64,000 nucleotides of DNA, taken from contig CM059586.1 of the NCBI GenBank assembly GCA_030407085.1, positions 107,459,501 to 107,523,500 of the forward strand, given 5' to 3'. This document shows positions 53,845-64,000 of the stretch, in pieces. This DNA comes from Trichopria drosophilae. Taxonomy: Eukaryota > Arthropoda > Insecta > Hymenoptera > Diapriidae. How positions within the stretch are numbered: position 1 is the first letter of the stretch; the number at the start of each line of letters is the position of its first letter. The notes under the pieces were generated by a model. It saw nothing but the letters and a program-made list of their open reading frames with translations, ran no database searches and was not told where the DNA came from. Both the position numbers and the translations under genes were made by a program.

Positions 53845-55328
53845 GAGTTACGATTTGCTTGACTGCTTTAAAAGTTTCACACTTTTCGATGTCGAATACT
53901 GCATGATTGGTTGTATAATTAGTTTTCCGCTGGTTATTTGAAGCAATACAATTTGTACACTTTTTAATATCTAGTTTGTCTGTATCAGGGCATTCTCTAT
54001 CAGCATGACCCAGTTTTGCACAGATCGCACATACTTGTTGTTGGTTTGAGCAATTTTTTGCGCTGTGTCGATATCCACAGCATTTATAGCATCTATTAAG
54101 GTTCAGGTCCTCGTAAACAGAATATCTTTGCCATCATAGGTAGACTTTTTTCCTTTCCGTGAGTATTTGGAAAGCTTTAGGAGAGCATTCTAAGTAAACA
54201 GTCGTTTTACCCTGACTCTGTATAGTCTTCACGTAAACCACTTTGATATCATTTGTTGTAAATTCAGGCAGATTTTGGTCCAGTATCATTTGTGTTAGAT
54301 CTTCCGGGGTATGTTTCTCCAGTAAACCCACTACTTTCATTCTAGGTTTCCGTAGTTCCATTCTCTTAATTTCGTACCAATTGTCTGCGCCCTTTTTTAA
54401 AGTACTTTCTAGTTTGTCTAGATCCTCTTGCCAATTGCATTTAACAAATATATCTCCGTTATTCCGTTCTTTTATATACTTTATACCGATTTTAAGTTTC
54501 TCTGGTCTAACTGTAGTGAATATTTTTCGTTTTGCTGGGTTTTTGCTTCTGCTGTGGTTTAATAAGTAGACTTGGTGTATTTGATGGTTTATCTATTTTT
54601 GTGAAATTTCGTTTACTTACTGAGGCATAAGAACAGGCTGTAGTAGTAGATATTTGTGGAGCTTTAATTTTTTCTTGTAGAAGTGTATTTTTGTCTTTTA
54701 AAAGAATATTTTTGTCCATAATTTCTGTATTCCGAGTTTCCAGTAATCGGTTTTTTTCTTCAATGTGGTTAAATTTGTCCATATTCATAACGTCTGTATT
54801 TTTATGGTTTTGGTTTTCATTTGTTTTTATTCGTTTTTTTAGGGTAGTTATTTCATGCTTTAATTTCTCATTTTCTTCTTGTAGATCGTTTGTTTCCTTC
54901 TCAAAATTGTCTTTCGATGTAATATGTAGGCTTTCGTCTAGTTGCTTATCTTTCTCTCTGAGTTTCTTTATCATTTTTGTGTTTTCTTTTCTTAATTGCT
55001 CTAAATCGTCGTCTCGTTGCTCAACTTGGATCTTTAAAGATTCATTATCTCTCTTTAGGACTGCTAAAATACTGCGGAGTAGGTTTGGTTCATTAATTTT
55101 ACTAACATCAGCAGATAATAGATTAGGAGTCAAATTTTCCACACAACAACACACATGTAGGCTATCGATCGGCTGACTGATTTTACTCCTCGCTGCGCAA
55201 CTTGTGTGATAAAGTGCATTACAAATTATACAAATCACAATTTTTGCTCTGGCTTTATCTCTACAGCAATCAAATTTTCTACCATCTTTCCATTTTTCTA
55301 TCACACGACTTACGAAATCTTTGGCCAT
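53845..55328 (-). pseudogene. CR1/Jockey-like LINE ORF1: zinc finger, coiled coil, CCHC knuckles
   Basis: Starts MAKDFVSRVIEKWKDG at 55328. Residues 20-60 form a PHD/RING-like Cys/His cluster (CIICNALYHTSC). Residues 80-220 are a long coiled coil (KLREKDKQLDESLH and similar). After a frameshift near 54530 comes an RRM-like middle (NWYEIKRMELRKPRMK), a TGA at 54149, then knuckles CYKCCGYRHSAKNC and CAICAKLGHADREC. One frameshift and one stop separate it from an intact ORF1, so the insertion is fairly young. By family, ORF1 binds element RNA. Confidence 0.85.
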
Positions 55329-55367
55329 CCCGGTCTAGTAATTCCTTTTTGAATTTGGCGCCAGTGA

Positions 55368-55410
55368 TAGGCGCATGCGATACACCGCTATAGTTTCTGC
55401 GCATGCGCAA
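55368..55410 (-). promoter_or_regulatory. NRF-1-like GCGCATGCGC sites in the LINE 5' region
   Basis: GCGCATGCGC at 55399-55408 and GGCGCATGCG at about 55370 lie 40-80 bases upstream of the ORF1 ATG. Such palindromes match the NRF-1/Ewg consensus and could be part of the internal promoter. Confidence 0.4.
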
Positions 55411-56450
55411 TTTCCACTTCGCATGGACAAGATCCGCTTTTAGGGAGATTCATTTTATAGGTTATGTTGAAAAAACTTCATGAAAGAAATACATTGGACG
55501 TATACTGCCTTAATGCTTGGTCTTTCCTTTATTTAAAAAGAAGAGGCCATTAATTGCGTGCCCATAGTATCTGTAAAATCAATCGCCCCGCGGGGCAGAA
55601 AGTGACAGAATCGCTTCTAATTAGGGGAGCAAGAAAATCATGCATTCATGCCTTACTCACCGGAACCGGAAGAAACGCTATATTATTGTAACATAGCTGT
55701 CGAAGCCATTTGGACCTAAATATGATTGGACCTCCAAATATCGATATAATTTTATAATATCATTGAAAGCTGTTAGTAAACGAACGAGTATTAAGGAATA
55801 GCCGACTCTCCACTGGGTCGAAGTTTATGAGCGAGCAAAGCGAGCGAGGCACCACGCCAACACTAGTTAAATTTTGTATTTGCCGAACTTTTCCGTTTAT
55901 TATTAATTTCTGTAGGTATAATTTCTTCATTTATTTCCGAATTTTCAGATTTTTCGCTTCCAGTTTCTTCAATAGAGATTTCTAATCCGACATCAGTAGT
56001 CTTATTAAAATTATATTTTTGGTCCGCCGGGCGTAAAATTCGATTTTACGCGTCCGGGTGCGTGAAATGAAAATAATTTTTTTATGTCACTTATCGATAA
56101 ATTTGAATAACCTACTTATTTTAAAATAAAATTCGATTGAAATAATTTTTTATGTCACTTTTCAATAAATTTTAATTACCTAGTTACTTTAAATTAAAAA
56201 TAGATTCAAAATAAATTGTCAACAATATAGAAGAGCGGCATATAAACGAAAATACCAGGAATTCATGTCTCAGTAAAGTTGTTTACATTCGCCGCAATAA
56301 ACAAAGCGTACGTCGCTAAGCCGGAAATTTGGATTTCACTATTCAGTTAGGTTCCTGCCAGTTCGTGCCACGGCTCGGTCAACATTATATGTAAACAATT
56401 TGTGCGTCAAAAGTGCATAAAATGCTATTTACAGTGAAACAATAGTACAT
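55411..56450. other. Mostly unclassified; possible gypsy linker coding on minus
   Basis: At 56010-55870 the minus frame reads NKTTDVGLEISIEETGSEKS and ENSEINEEIIPTEINNKR for about 50 residues, an acidic stretch that might be gypsy polyprotein linker. A GGGCGTAAAATTCGATTTTACGC palindrome lies at about 56029. The rest is unclassified. Confidence 0.35.
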
Positions 56451-56600
56451 TACGCGCACGCGTATCGTATACCATTTTTTTTAACGTGTGAGCTAAGTGC
56501 CCAGTTAGCACACTGTTTTCCGTGCAATGTAGAACATTCGTGCACCGTGCGCTAAGTAACTACTTAGTGAGCACTTAGCGCACGGAGTTAAAAAAAATAT
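56451..56600 (-). repeat. Minimal palindromic module plus GCTAAGT arms
   Basis: AATAGTACATTACG is joined almost directly to CGCACG and CGTATCGTATACCATTT (56451-56477), so the loop is nearly gone. It is followed by AACGTGTGAGCTAAGTGCCC and GTGAGCACTTAGCGCACGG as at 19824-19906. Confidence 0.7.
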
Positions 56601-56806
56601 ATTATAAAATATATTATTTTTATTTTACTATTTACTTTCTAGTATATACTTTTCATATCGGGGGGTTCCCCTCCTAAACCCTTCACGACTTATTTATTCG
56701 AAAATTTGTCATTGAACTTTACACTGCCGTCGTTAAATCATTTTTCAACTCCACATCCCTACTACTTTCTGTAATGCGGTTGCGAATTTTACACCCGCTG
56801 GCAAAA

Positions 56807-56936
56807 AAATAATATTCATACTACGGGCGTAAAATGTTAAGCCGATTGCGACACCCTCGGGCTGGCTTTGCCGGCCCTCGGACGCTACGAGAGGTGATAA
56901 TTCTATTTTACGCCCTTAATACGAAAACTACTATTA
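56807..56936 (+). repeat. Palindromic module, GGGCGTAAAAT variant
   Basis: AATAATATTCATACTACGGG CGTAAAAT faces ATTTTACGCCCTTAATACG and AACTACTATTA. The loop holds CCCTCGGGCTGGC and CGGCCCTCGG. The right end abuts the gypsy protease coding at 56937, so this module probably inserted into it. Confidence 0.6.
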
Positions 56937-57483
56937 TCTTAAGGCGCAATAATAAAAAACCATTATTCTAATAAAAATTCTATTCCCAAAAGTCTTTAAA
57001 AAATCTAAACCTAAGATACAAATTGACGCTAAACGCGGTACTATATTAAACGTTACATAATTAAGTCGGTTTTTTAATAATACTGGCGCGGTAATTTCGC
57101 CAGCAATTATATCGACCGCTCCATTGGCTAGTTCCATTGGCTAATTCGGTAATTAGGTCCCCTCCACTTTGTCCTAAATACGTTTTTATGGATCCGGTAT
57201 TTACTAGTACCAAAATCGGTTGGTCCTTGACACAAATTACTAAATGTAATTGGCAGTCGGTATTGTCACTCCCGATGGGACCGCAATACGGTACTGGCGA
57301 TTGCTTTCCCCTTGAGGACCAGTTCACTAGGACCGGTGGTGACTGTCCCTTTATTAGTTTCCCTGACAGATACGACAGGCATTTGTCCATTGTCCGGGAG
57401 TACCACAGGTTCAACAGAATCTTATCAACCGGTACTGGTACTACCTCCATCGATGATTGTCGAAGTAGCAATTCCAACAACAA
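56937..57483 (-). pseudogene. Ty3/gypsy aspartic protease region
   Basis: Minus strand: DCQLHLVICVKDQPILVLVN leading to LVNTGSIKTYLGQSG, the protease active-site loop with Asn in place of the catalytic Asp (expected DTGS). After a frame change come LANGAVDIIAGEITAPVLL and ASICILGLDFLKTFG, the typical ILGLDFL flap/end motif. The domain stops at a palindromic module. Confidence 0.75.
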
Positions 57484-59150
57484 TTTTCCGGTGGCTTAGT
57501 AACCAATCCTTCGCCAGTTGATGGATTTGTATCGCGGACCTGGATTGGAACACCAGTATTTCCTAGATTGTTAGTACGTGCTGGTTCAGTTCTCAGCCCA
57601 ACTGTACTATTGGCGGTTACTGGTACTCTTTGAATTGCATTTGGTACCGGTATCCGTATATTTCTGGGTGGATTCATTTTCCCTTTACCATTGGCATACG
57701 GATTCCGATATTCCTGTGTTACTGGTCGGTACCATGAGTATTGGTAATTATTCACCGGAAATTTAGGTGGACCATTACCGCGGTAATCGCCTCCAAATTG
57801 ATTCGACCAGGTTTCGTTGGCGGGAGAACCATTAAAATGACCAGTTGCCATGTACTGGCTCGGTATCCGACCATTAAAATTATAAGTTGATCTATTTGGA
57901 CGATTTTCTAAACTATTATTCCATCATTGTATATTATGTTGGAATCCAGTCCAATTGCGCAGTGTACTTGGTCCCTTATCATTTCCTGGTCTCCATAATT
58001 CTTCGGGCTCGATTATTATTGCGTGGTATCCAATCCCAATTTTGTACTGGAGAACGATTTCGGTAGTCTGGATCGTCTACTTTATTATTTGTCCAGTTAC
58101 TAGCTCTTCCCGGTGAAGTACCAATACTGGATACCGGCTCAATAATACGAACTTTCTCTTTCGGTGTTGTTTCAGTTTTTCTTATTTTATGTCGGGATCG
58201 AGTAATTTCCGTTTCGGTATTGGATTCGATCGGGGTGGTTGAATTCTCGACCTTCTGGGGAGTATTATTTCAAACTGCGAATACTGGACTTAATGAACTT
58301 TTCTTTCGTGATTCTATTTTATTTTGATCTTTTTCAAATCTATCGGTATACGTGAGATTTGGCGCGACTTTATTCGTGTCGGTATCAGACGTTATTGCCC
58401 CTCGTTTACATTCCACGAATCTATCATATTCTCGCGTTAGTTTTTCTAATTCTTCTAAATTTGCGAAATTCTGAAATCGAATACACTTTCGATATTTATC
58501 GTGTAATCCGGATAATGCTAATGTGTCTTGATAATTCGGATCAAAACCGATTCATCTGGTTTACCGGAAAAATCGATATTCCAACGCGACACTATTTCCC
58601 ACGCCGGCTTCGTGTGATAATGAATTTTGGGTACAATATAAGTACTGGCATTCGATAGGCGTCTCGGTATATTAGCGGTGATGGAGTTCGATCGACGTGA
58701 TGGTGATTTTGGGGCCTATCTTCATTTTCCGCGTTCCTAAAATCGTCGTCCTTTCGGAAAGTATTCGTACTTCGCCGGATCGAATGGCGTCGATTTTCTT
58801 CGCGTGGTGGTAAATCTGTCCTTCGCGCTCCATACGTAGGGGTAGGGAAAAAGAGTTCTTCGCGTGATCGTGAACGTCGTCGTTCAGTAACCCTTCCTCA
58901 TGTTGGGAATCGAAAATCATTGCAGCTTAATCGACTGTCTTCGCGTTCAGGATCCCCGCGCGTCGAGAAATTATTCCCTCTCAATGCGTTTCCATTTTCG
59001 GGATATCGGGAATCTTGGCCACCGGTACTTCCACAACCTTCTCGATTTACTAAATCCTTACCTTTTCGACGCGTATATTTTATCCGACAGCGATATGCCA
59101 GAAGTCCGCCACGAAGTACGAGAAAAATACGACATAAAATTCTGAACCGT
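57441..59150 (-). pseudogene. Ty3/gypsy gag region
   Basis: Reads from about 59150 leftward through several frames: an Arg/Ser-rich N-terminus (SRYPENGNALRGNNFSTRGD), a capsid-like stretch (PKIHYHTKPAWEIVSRW then NIDFSGKPDES), a Gln/Asn/Pro-rich tail (KGKMNPPRNIRIPVPNAIQR), and a knuckle beginning CWNCYFDNHRW. Frames change repeatedly. Same strand and order as the protease, RT and RNase H pieces to the left. Confidence 0.65.
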
Positions 59151-59426
59151 ACTTATGTCGGAGTACGGAAACGCTGTGCTACATATACGGCATTTGAAAA
59201 AAAAAACGTTGAAAATTTGTCTGCATGTGTGCGGTATTTGTCCGGCATTTCTCCGACATTTCTTCGACGTGGAACTTGGAATATTTTCAATAAGAGAAAA
59301 AACTTTTGTTGCACGTGTTTATTAATGACAGCAAAAAAATACATTTATTTTATCTACAATTTACATGTACATTTAAAATCAATTCTTTAATTAAATAAAT
59401 TTAATTTAGAATATAATTGGTAAACT

Positions 59427-59895
59427 CGACAATAGCAGCTCAAGCAGCATCAATAGCGGCTCCGACCGCAGCAGAAACCACTTGGGCAACATCAACAGCA
59501 ACACAAGGGGCGCCTACAGTGTCATCCCACCAGCAAAAGGAGATTGCGGCAAGGTCGACAACCACGGCAGTATTCACATCATCACCAGAGTGGTTCCTTG
59601 GCAGCATTTCGATGTTGAAAGGCACGTTGAACCCGGAGTATTTGACCGAGTGGCATTTACGTCGAAACCAACAGCACCAGGCTACCACGGAAGGACGAAC
59701 AGCAGCGGCTCCAACCTTGGAGATTCGACCTACTGGAACAGCAGTCCCAGCATTGGCGATAGCAGCTCAAACAGCCTCGATAGCGAGTTCGACCGCAGCA
59801 GCAACCACTTCTGCGACGTCAACAGCAACACAAGGGGCGCTCGCAAGAAATCATTCCGCCAACAGAAAGAGATGGCGGTAAGGTCGACAACCATT
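59427..59895 (+). repeat. 145-bp direct duplication in a Ser/Asn/Ala-coding stretch
   Basis: Segments 59427-59570 and 59752-59895 share ATAGCAGCTCAAGCAGC-like starts, CCGCAGCAG.AACCACTT, TCAACAGCAACACAAGGGGC and AAGGTCGACAACCA. Both frames 1 and 3 stay open across it (peptides such as SSNSLDSEFDRSSN or IAAQTASIASSTAA). I recognise no protein. Confidence 0.5.
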
Positions 59896-60075
59896 TTAAC
59901 ATAATTTCTAATTATATAATCTACGATGGCTGGATAACTTGCGCTTGAGGTTTAGACCTTCAACTTTAGAGTGTCAAAAAACATTTGTGTGTTTATTTTA
60001 TTTTATTTTATGTGTTGTTGTATAATTATTTTTCAAACAATGTCACGTGGCCATTCTATTGTTTAAATGATGTTA

Positions 60076-62092
60076 TCACTCAAATTTTAACGAATTACAT
60101 GGCTGAATAACGTATATATCAGTAGGAGTAGTTCTTATACAGTAGCATATCGTTTCTATGTCCTTTGCGTCTATCAACGTGCAATCTTCGTCATGAACTT
60201 CTTCAATGTTCCAAATGAATGGAAGGTCACCGCCTACAGAGTGGAATGCAAGATTAGATCTAGTCCATTTTATTTGCGTAAATATGGTGCCGTTCCCATT
60301 GCTTTGCTGACAAACATAGCCACTACGACAATAAGGTACCCTCAAGAATTGCTTAATAATTCCAATTTCATATGAATCACCATTGCGGTATTTAATACAA
60401 TTGTTTCTGGTTTTTGTATTTCGTTTATATGACTGAGCAACATATAAGCAATTGTCCATTAGCAATGTGTCAAATGTCTCGATCGTCGTTCCGACTATTC
60501 CTAGATAGTTTAGCGCTTCAATGATCCCACTACCGATATCAATCTCTTCTACAGATAAGTTTTTTGATTTTCCGACGATATACATTGTTGGCGAATGATG
60601 GGAAAGCATTCGTCTTCGCCACCCTTTACTTTCGACTCTTTCGCAAAAATCATAGGGAATAGTGTTCGGTTAGAATATTTCATCTCTTAAGATAGCAATG
60701 TTTATAAACATTGACGAAGTTGTGCATATCTGCAGTTCTGCGTATCGGGTTCCTAAACTAAATATTCTAGTACTCTATTTAAGTTTTCATATGGCGCACA
60801 AGATGTCACCCAAGAGGTCAAAAATTTCTGAAAATATCAGCTAAATGCAAAAGTTGGTGCACATTACAAGACATTTGCCTTATGCCATAATAATCGGAAT
60901 ATCGCGATACATACTCGTGTAAAAGGCTTTCAGCTTGGTTTATCGTGTCGTCAGAAACACTCGATTCATTTAATATGTGCAATGCAAATACAAGAAGCTT
61001 GTGATGTTCAAAGAGCTCTGTATTCATTATATCTGATAATAGTGGTAATGAATAATATAGAAGCCAAATTTGTAATTCAGAAGCTTTCCAAGAAGCGTAG
61101 TCCGAAATCTTACGAGGTAATCGAGGCACAAATGAAGGTGGTGTTATACACAACATTCGGTTATTGATTATTTCTACATAAGTATACAAAGAATATGGTT
61201 CACTACGAAAAGTACCACTAAACAGCAATTCAACCAGCTTTTTGGTTACTCCTAAATACACACAATTCACAGCAGTGGAGTCGATGTACTTACACACAAA
61301 TGCCGACAAGCACGTGCGTCCTTTTACTCCGCATATGATCTCTTTACTTTTGCTTGCTTCTTTTGCTTGGTGTTTAGTTTCCTTAGTAGTTCTTATTTCA
61401 AACGGCCCGTATGGATAAACGTGAACATTATTACTGTGAATGCCTGGGCATTTACACTTTGGGCAACCGTAATAACGATTAAATTGTTTCATATTTAAAA
61501 ATATAGATTTGGCTATTAAATCGCATGTACCGCAAATTACCCTACCGCACACGCGTATTTCGTTTGTTAATCCGTGAACTTTAACCTGCACACCGCTCTT
61601 TAATTCCTGGAATTCATTCAATATCTGTTCTAAGAAAACATTAGCTGACGGTTTTTCTGTACCGAACCAAAGGCCCGCTAAAATGACATTTTCTTTCCGA
61701 TTTCTTTGATCATATGGTAACTCATTAATCGTTAAGTAATACGGCCATATGCTGTATGCAGAAGACGAAAAAATGGAAACGCCATCGGTATTCCACGTAA
61801 ACGAAATATTATTTCAGTCTTGTAAAAAATTATTTTCTTCGTTCAATTGTTTGTAAATGTTGCCGTCATAAATGTCTTCGTAATTATCATTATTTATTTT
61901 TTGCCGATTATGACGATGTTGTAAACTTTCGTAAAAGCCAGGTCTTTTGTACAATGACTGAAGTTGTTCCACTATAGAAATAGTAATAAAGAAAAACTTT
62001 TTCATTTGACCATGACGCGTGCACGAGTCACTTTCCTCCTTCAATGGCGTATAACACTTGGAACATATGTAATGCCTAACGATATAAAGCAC
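60076..62092 (-). pseudogene. CACTA/EnSpm (tnp2-like) transposase
   Basis: Minus strand coding from 62092: KKFFFITISIVEQLQSLYKR, DIYDGNIYKQLNEENNF, then a TGA (61814-61816) and FTWNTDGVSIFSSSAYSIWP, YLTINELPYDQRNRKENVIL, AGLWFG, IFLNMKQFNRYYGCPKC, WLLYYSLPLLSDIM and MSCNVHQLLHLADIFRNF. After frameshifts near 60800-60660 a C-terminal region follows (RVESKGWRRRMLSHHSPT, YVIQPCN). The FTWNTDG, INELP and GCPKC blocks are signatures of animal tnp2 transposases. Only one stop breaks the first 420 residues, so it decayed recently. Confidence 0.8.
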
Positions 62093-62300
62093 AATTAGTG
62101 ACCACAGAAACAGAACTCAATAACTGTAAAGCAATATTGAAAAAATAATTTCAGCAATTAATCATCACCTTAATGACATTACGACTAAATGTTTCATTTA
62201 AATATTGAGCTTACAGGTAACTTATTTTTAAATTGCTTGTTGTAATGTATAATTGTTTATTCTTATTATGTTGTTTACCGGTAATTATATATATATATAT

Positions 62301-63229
62301 ACAGGGTGATCGGCCAACCATTACCCAGCGGCCAACTCTAGATTCTACAGATAATTCTGAAAAGATTTCCGGGAAGGTAGAGTTTTTAAGTTATTCAACA
62401 CTAAACTTTAGGTGAAAAAATCACATTTTTTGAACTATCTCGACTCTGTTTGAAGGTATCTTAACGAACCGGAGCTCATTTTAAAGATATTTTAAAGCTC
62501 TATAAATTGTCTCTGTTGGTTTTTGACCTACAATGAATATCTCTCTTGTTATAGCCATAAAAACGGGGTAAATGCCGATTTTTCAGGGTTTTCGCGTTTA
62601 ACTCGTTTCGACACATAGTTACCGAAATATCACACAGGAAAAAGTTGTAGGCCTTGAAAAAACAAACATTTTTTGTCCTCTAATACGATGCGATTAAATT
62701 AAAACTGAACCCTACAAGAGTCTCGTAAAGTCGACAAAATACAGTACGACAAATAAATCGATATTAATAACAAAATGTTATGAAAACGAGTGCAAATAGG
62801 GTTCAGTTTTAATTTAATCGCATCGTATTAGAGGACAAAAAATGTTTGTGTTTTCAAGGCCTACAACTTTTTCCAGTGTGATATTTCGATAGCTATGTGT
62901 CGAAACGTGTTAGACGCAAAAAACCTGAAAAATCGGCATTTACCCCCGTTTCTATGGCTATAACAAGAGAAATATTCATTGTAGGTCAAAAACCAACAGA
63001 GGCAACTTGTATAGCTTGAAAATATCTTTAAAATGAGCTTCGGTTCGCTAAGATACCTTCATACAGAGCCGAGATATTTAAAAAAAAAGTGATTTTTCCC
63101 CCTAAATTTTAGTGTTGAATAACTTAAAAACTCTACCTTCCCGGAAATCTTTTCAGAGGAAAAAGTTGCTCAGAATTATCTGTACAATCTACAGTTAGCC
63201 GCTGGGTAATGGTTGGCCGATCACCCTGT
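62301..63229. repeat. 929-bp near-perfect palindrome with ACAGGGTGATCGGCC ends
   Basis: Arms of about 415-430 bp run from ACAGGGTGATCGGCCAACCA to its inverse at 63229, around a spacer of about 80 bases (62717-62796). Mismatches and small indels are scattered, about one per 15-20 bases. Both ends abut (TA)n tracts, consistent with TA-targeting. There is no gene. As RNA it would form a very long hairpin. Confidence 0.85.
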
Positions 63230-63260
63230 ATATATATATATATATATATACAATATATAT

Positions 63261-64000
63261 ACAGGGTGTTTCTTTTAAGTTGAAACTGTCGAATATCTCG
63301 AAAAGTAGGCACTCTACGAAAAAATGTTAAGAATAAAAATTTAATGGGTCTAAGGTGTACATACAGTCATATTAAAATTGGCCCCCCACACCGACCCTGG
63401 GGGCGGTGGTGGGGGTAAGTTCGAAATCTTAAATGGGAACCCCTATTTTTTATTGCATATTCAGATTCTTTTAATAAAAATGCGTATGATTTGTCTAAAA
63501 CATTTTTCTCGTTTCGCGATAGATGGCGCTGTAATCGACGAAATTCAATTTTCCTTCATTTTACTGTTTACAGAATACACGCTTACGATTCTGCAATACT
63601 CAAAATTAGTCTTAAAGCAAAATTTTCAGATTTTGAATTATTTACATTTCAAATCTCTTACGATTCGAGGTACTTACGGAATCATCGTTTAATTAAAGTA
63701 AGTGTTCAAAATGATGACCTTCGGCTTCAATGCACTTATCAATGCGTAATTCAAATGAATTTATACAACGGAGAAGTGTATCTTCTTGAATTTCAGCACA
63801 TGCACTTGTAATTCGATCAATCATATTCTCACGGATCGGACCGCCTCTACCAATCCAGCGATCATTGAAATCACGATAAATCACGATCTCGTGCTACCGC
63901 TGAATAGTGTGCCGGACAACCATCATGTTGAAACCACATGTTCTGCCGTATTTCTAAGATCAAGTCTTCAAGCAATATTGGCAGTTCATTTTCCAAAATG
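63261..64000. mobile_element. Tc1/mariner-superfamily element, left end, runs off the window
   Basis: Starts ACAGGGTGTTTCTTTTAAGT after a (TA)n tract. The first eight bases match the start of the 929-bp palindrome. Between 63261 and 63690 there is subterminal non-coding sequence. The transposase remnant is on the minus strand and continues beyond 64000. Confidence 0.65.
63693..64000 (-). pseudogene. Tc1/mariner-superfamily (DDE_3) transposase, C-terminal remnant
   Basis: From the right edge: LENELPILLEDLILEIRQNM, WFQHDGCPAHYSAVARD (the HDG.PAH block of IS630/Tc1-type DDE transposases, with the second catalytic Asp), then DRWIGRGGPIR. It jumps to ENMIDRITSACAEIQEDTLL and CIEAEGHHFEHLL. Between GGPIR and ENMID the usual ARSPDLTPLDFFLWG segment is missing, so the third acidic residue is deleted. 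One frame change lies near 63880. Non-functional. Confidence 0.8.

Noticed and set aside
1..64000. CRISPR arrays, rRNA genes, bacterial operons or integrated animal-virus genomes
   Set aside because: No regularly spaced identical repeats with unique spacers, no rRNA signature, and the only virus-like genes are Polinton pieces with transposon-type integrase.

Overview
This window looks like a repeat-dominated stretch of an arthropod, most probably insect, nuclear genome. The AT-rich background, short spliceosomal introns with GT/AG borders and the assortment of transposon families fit an insect. The exact order cannot be read from the sequence; Hymenoptera is only a guess. I found no ordinary single-copy host gene, no bacterial operon and no CRISPR array. 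Almost everything identifiable is a mobile element or a piece of one, usually broken, and often nested inside another element.

Layout. 1-9.8 kb: a shattered Polinton/Maverick (virus-like DNA transposon). Its integrase is cut in two by about 4.9 kb of insertions (two Helitron remnants, a small TIR element and a foldback). The phospholipase A2-like/pX-like protein, an adenovirus-type protease and a penton-like minor capsid protein follow, and the last is truncated by a P-element-like transposase fragment. 9.8-12.7 kb: featureless except for a duplicated 123-bp segment. 12.7-17.0 kb: a non-LTR retrotransposon with RNase H on the minus strand, interrupted by a 1.24-kb CACTA-type element and a 203-bp palindromic MITE. 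17.4-20.4 kb: a piggyBac pseudogene between inverted arrays of a dispersed repeat of about 120 bp. 20.4-25 kb: minisatellites and decayed tandem repeats. 25.2-28.6 kb: a nearly intact R4/Dong-like LINE (1041 codons, minus) with one catalytic substitution. 29.1-32.7 kb: a broken transposase-like gene of an arthropod repeat family with two insertions. 34.9-37.1 kb: a hAT-type MITE with a clean 8-bp target duplication, next to a three-exon Crypton-like tyrosine recombinase. 39.1-40.4 kb: multi-exon MULE remains. 43-59 kb: a Ty3/gypsy-type retrotransposon in gag, protease, RT, RNase H, integrase order on the minus strand. It is spread over about 13 kb by insertions, including a CR1/Jockey-like LINE (51.9-55.3 kb). 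60-62.1 kb: an animal CACTA (EnSpm) transposase pseudogene. 62.3-63.2 kb: a 929-bp near-perfect palindrome. 63.26 kb to the end: a Tc1/mariner-superfamily element running off the window.

The signal I find most novel is a family of short palindromic modules, about 80-150 bp, in at least a dozen places between 18 and 57 kb. Their outer ends are conserved (AAATAGTATAC on one side, GTAATGTACTATTT on the other, differing by the same three bases each time). The inner stem differs from copy to copy but stays self-complementary within each copy (GATAC/GTATC, CTAAC/GTTAG, GCAAC/GTTGC). Two copies sit in a larger composite element of about 640 bp, and one of those has split the gypsy reverse transcriptase.
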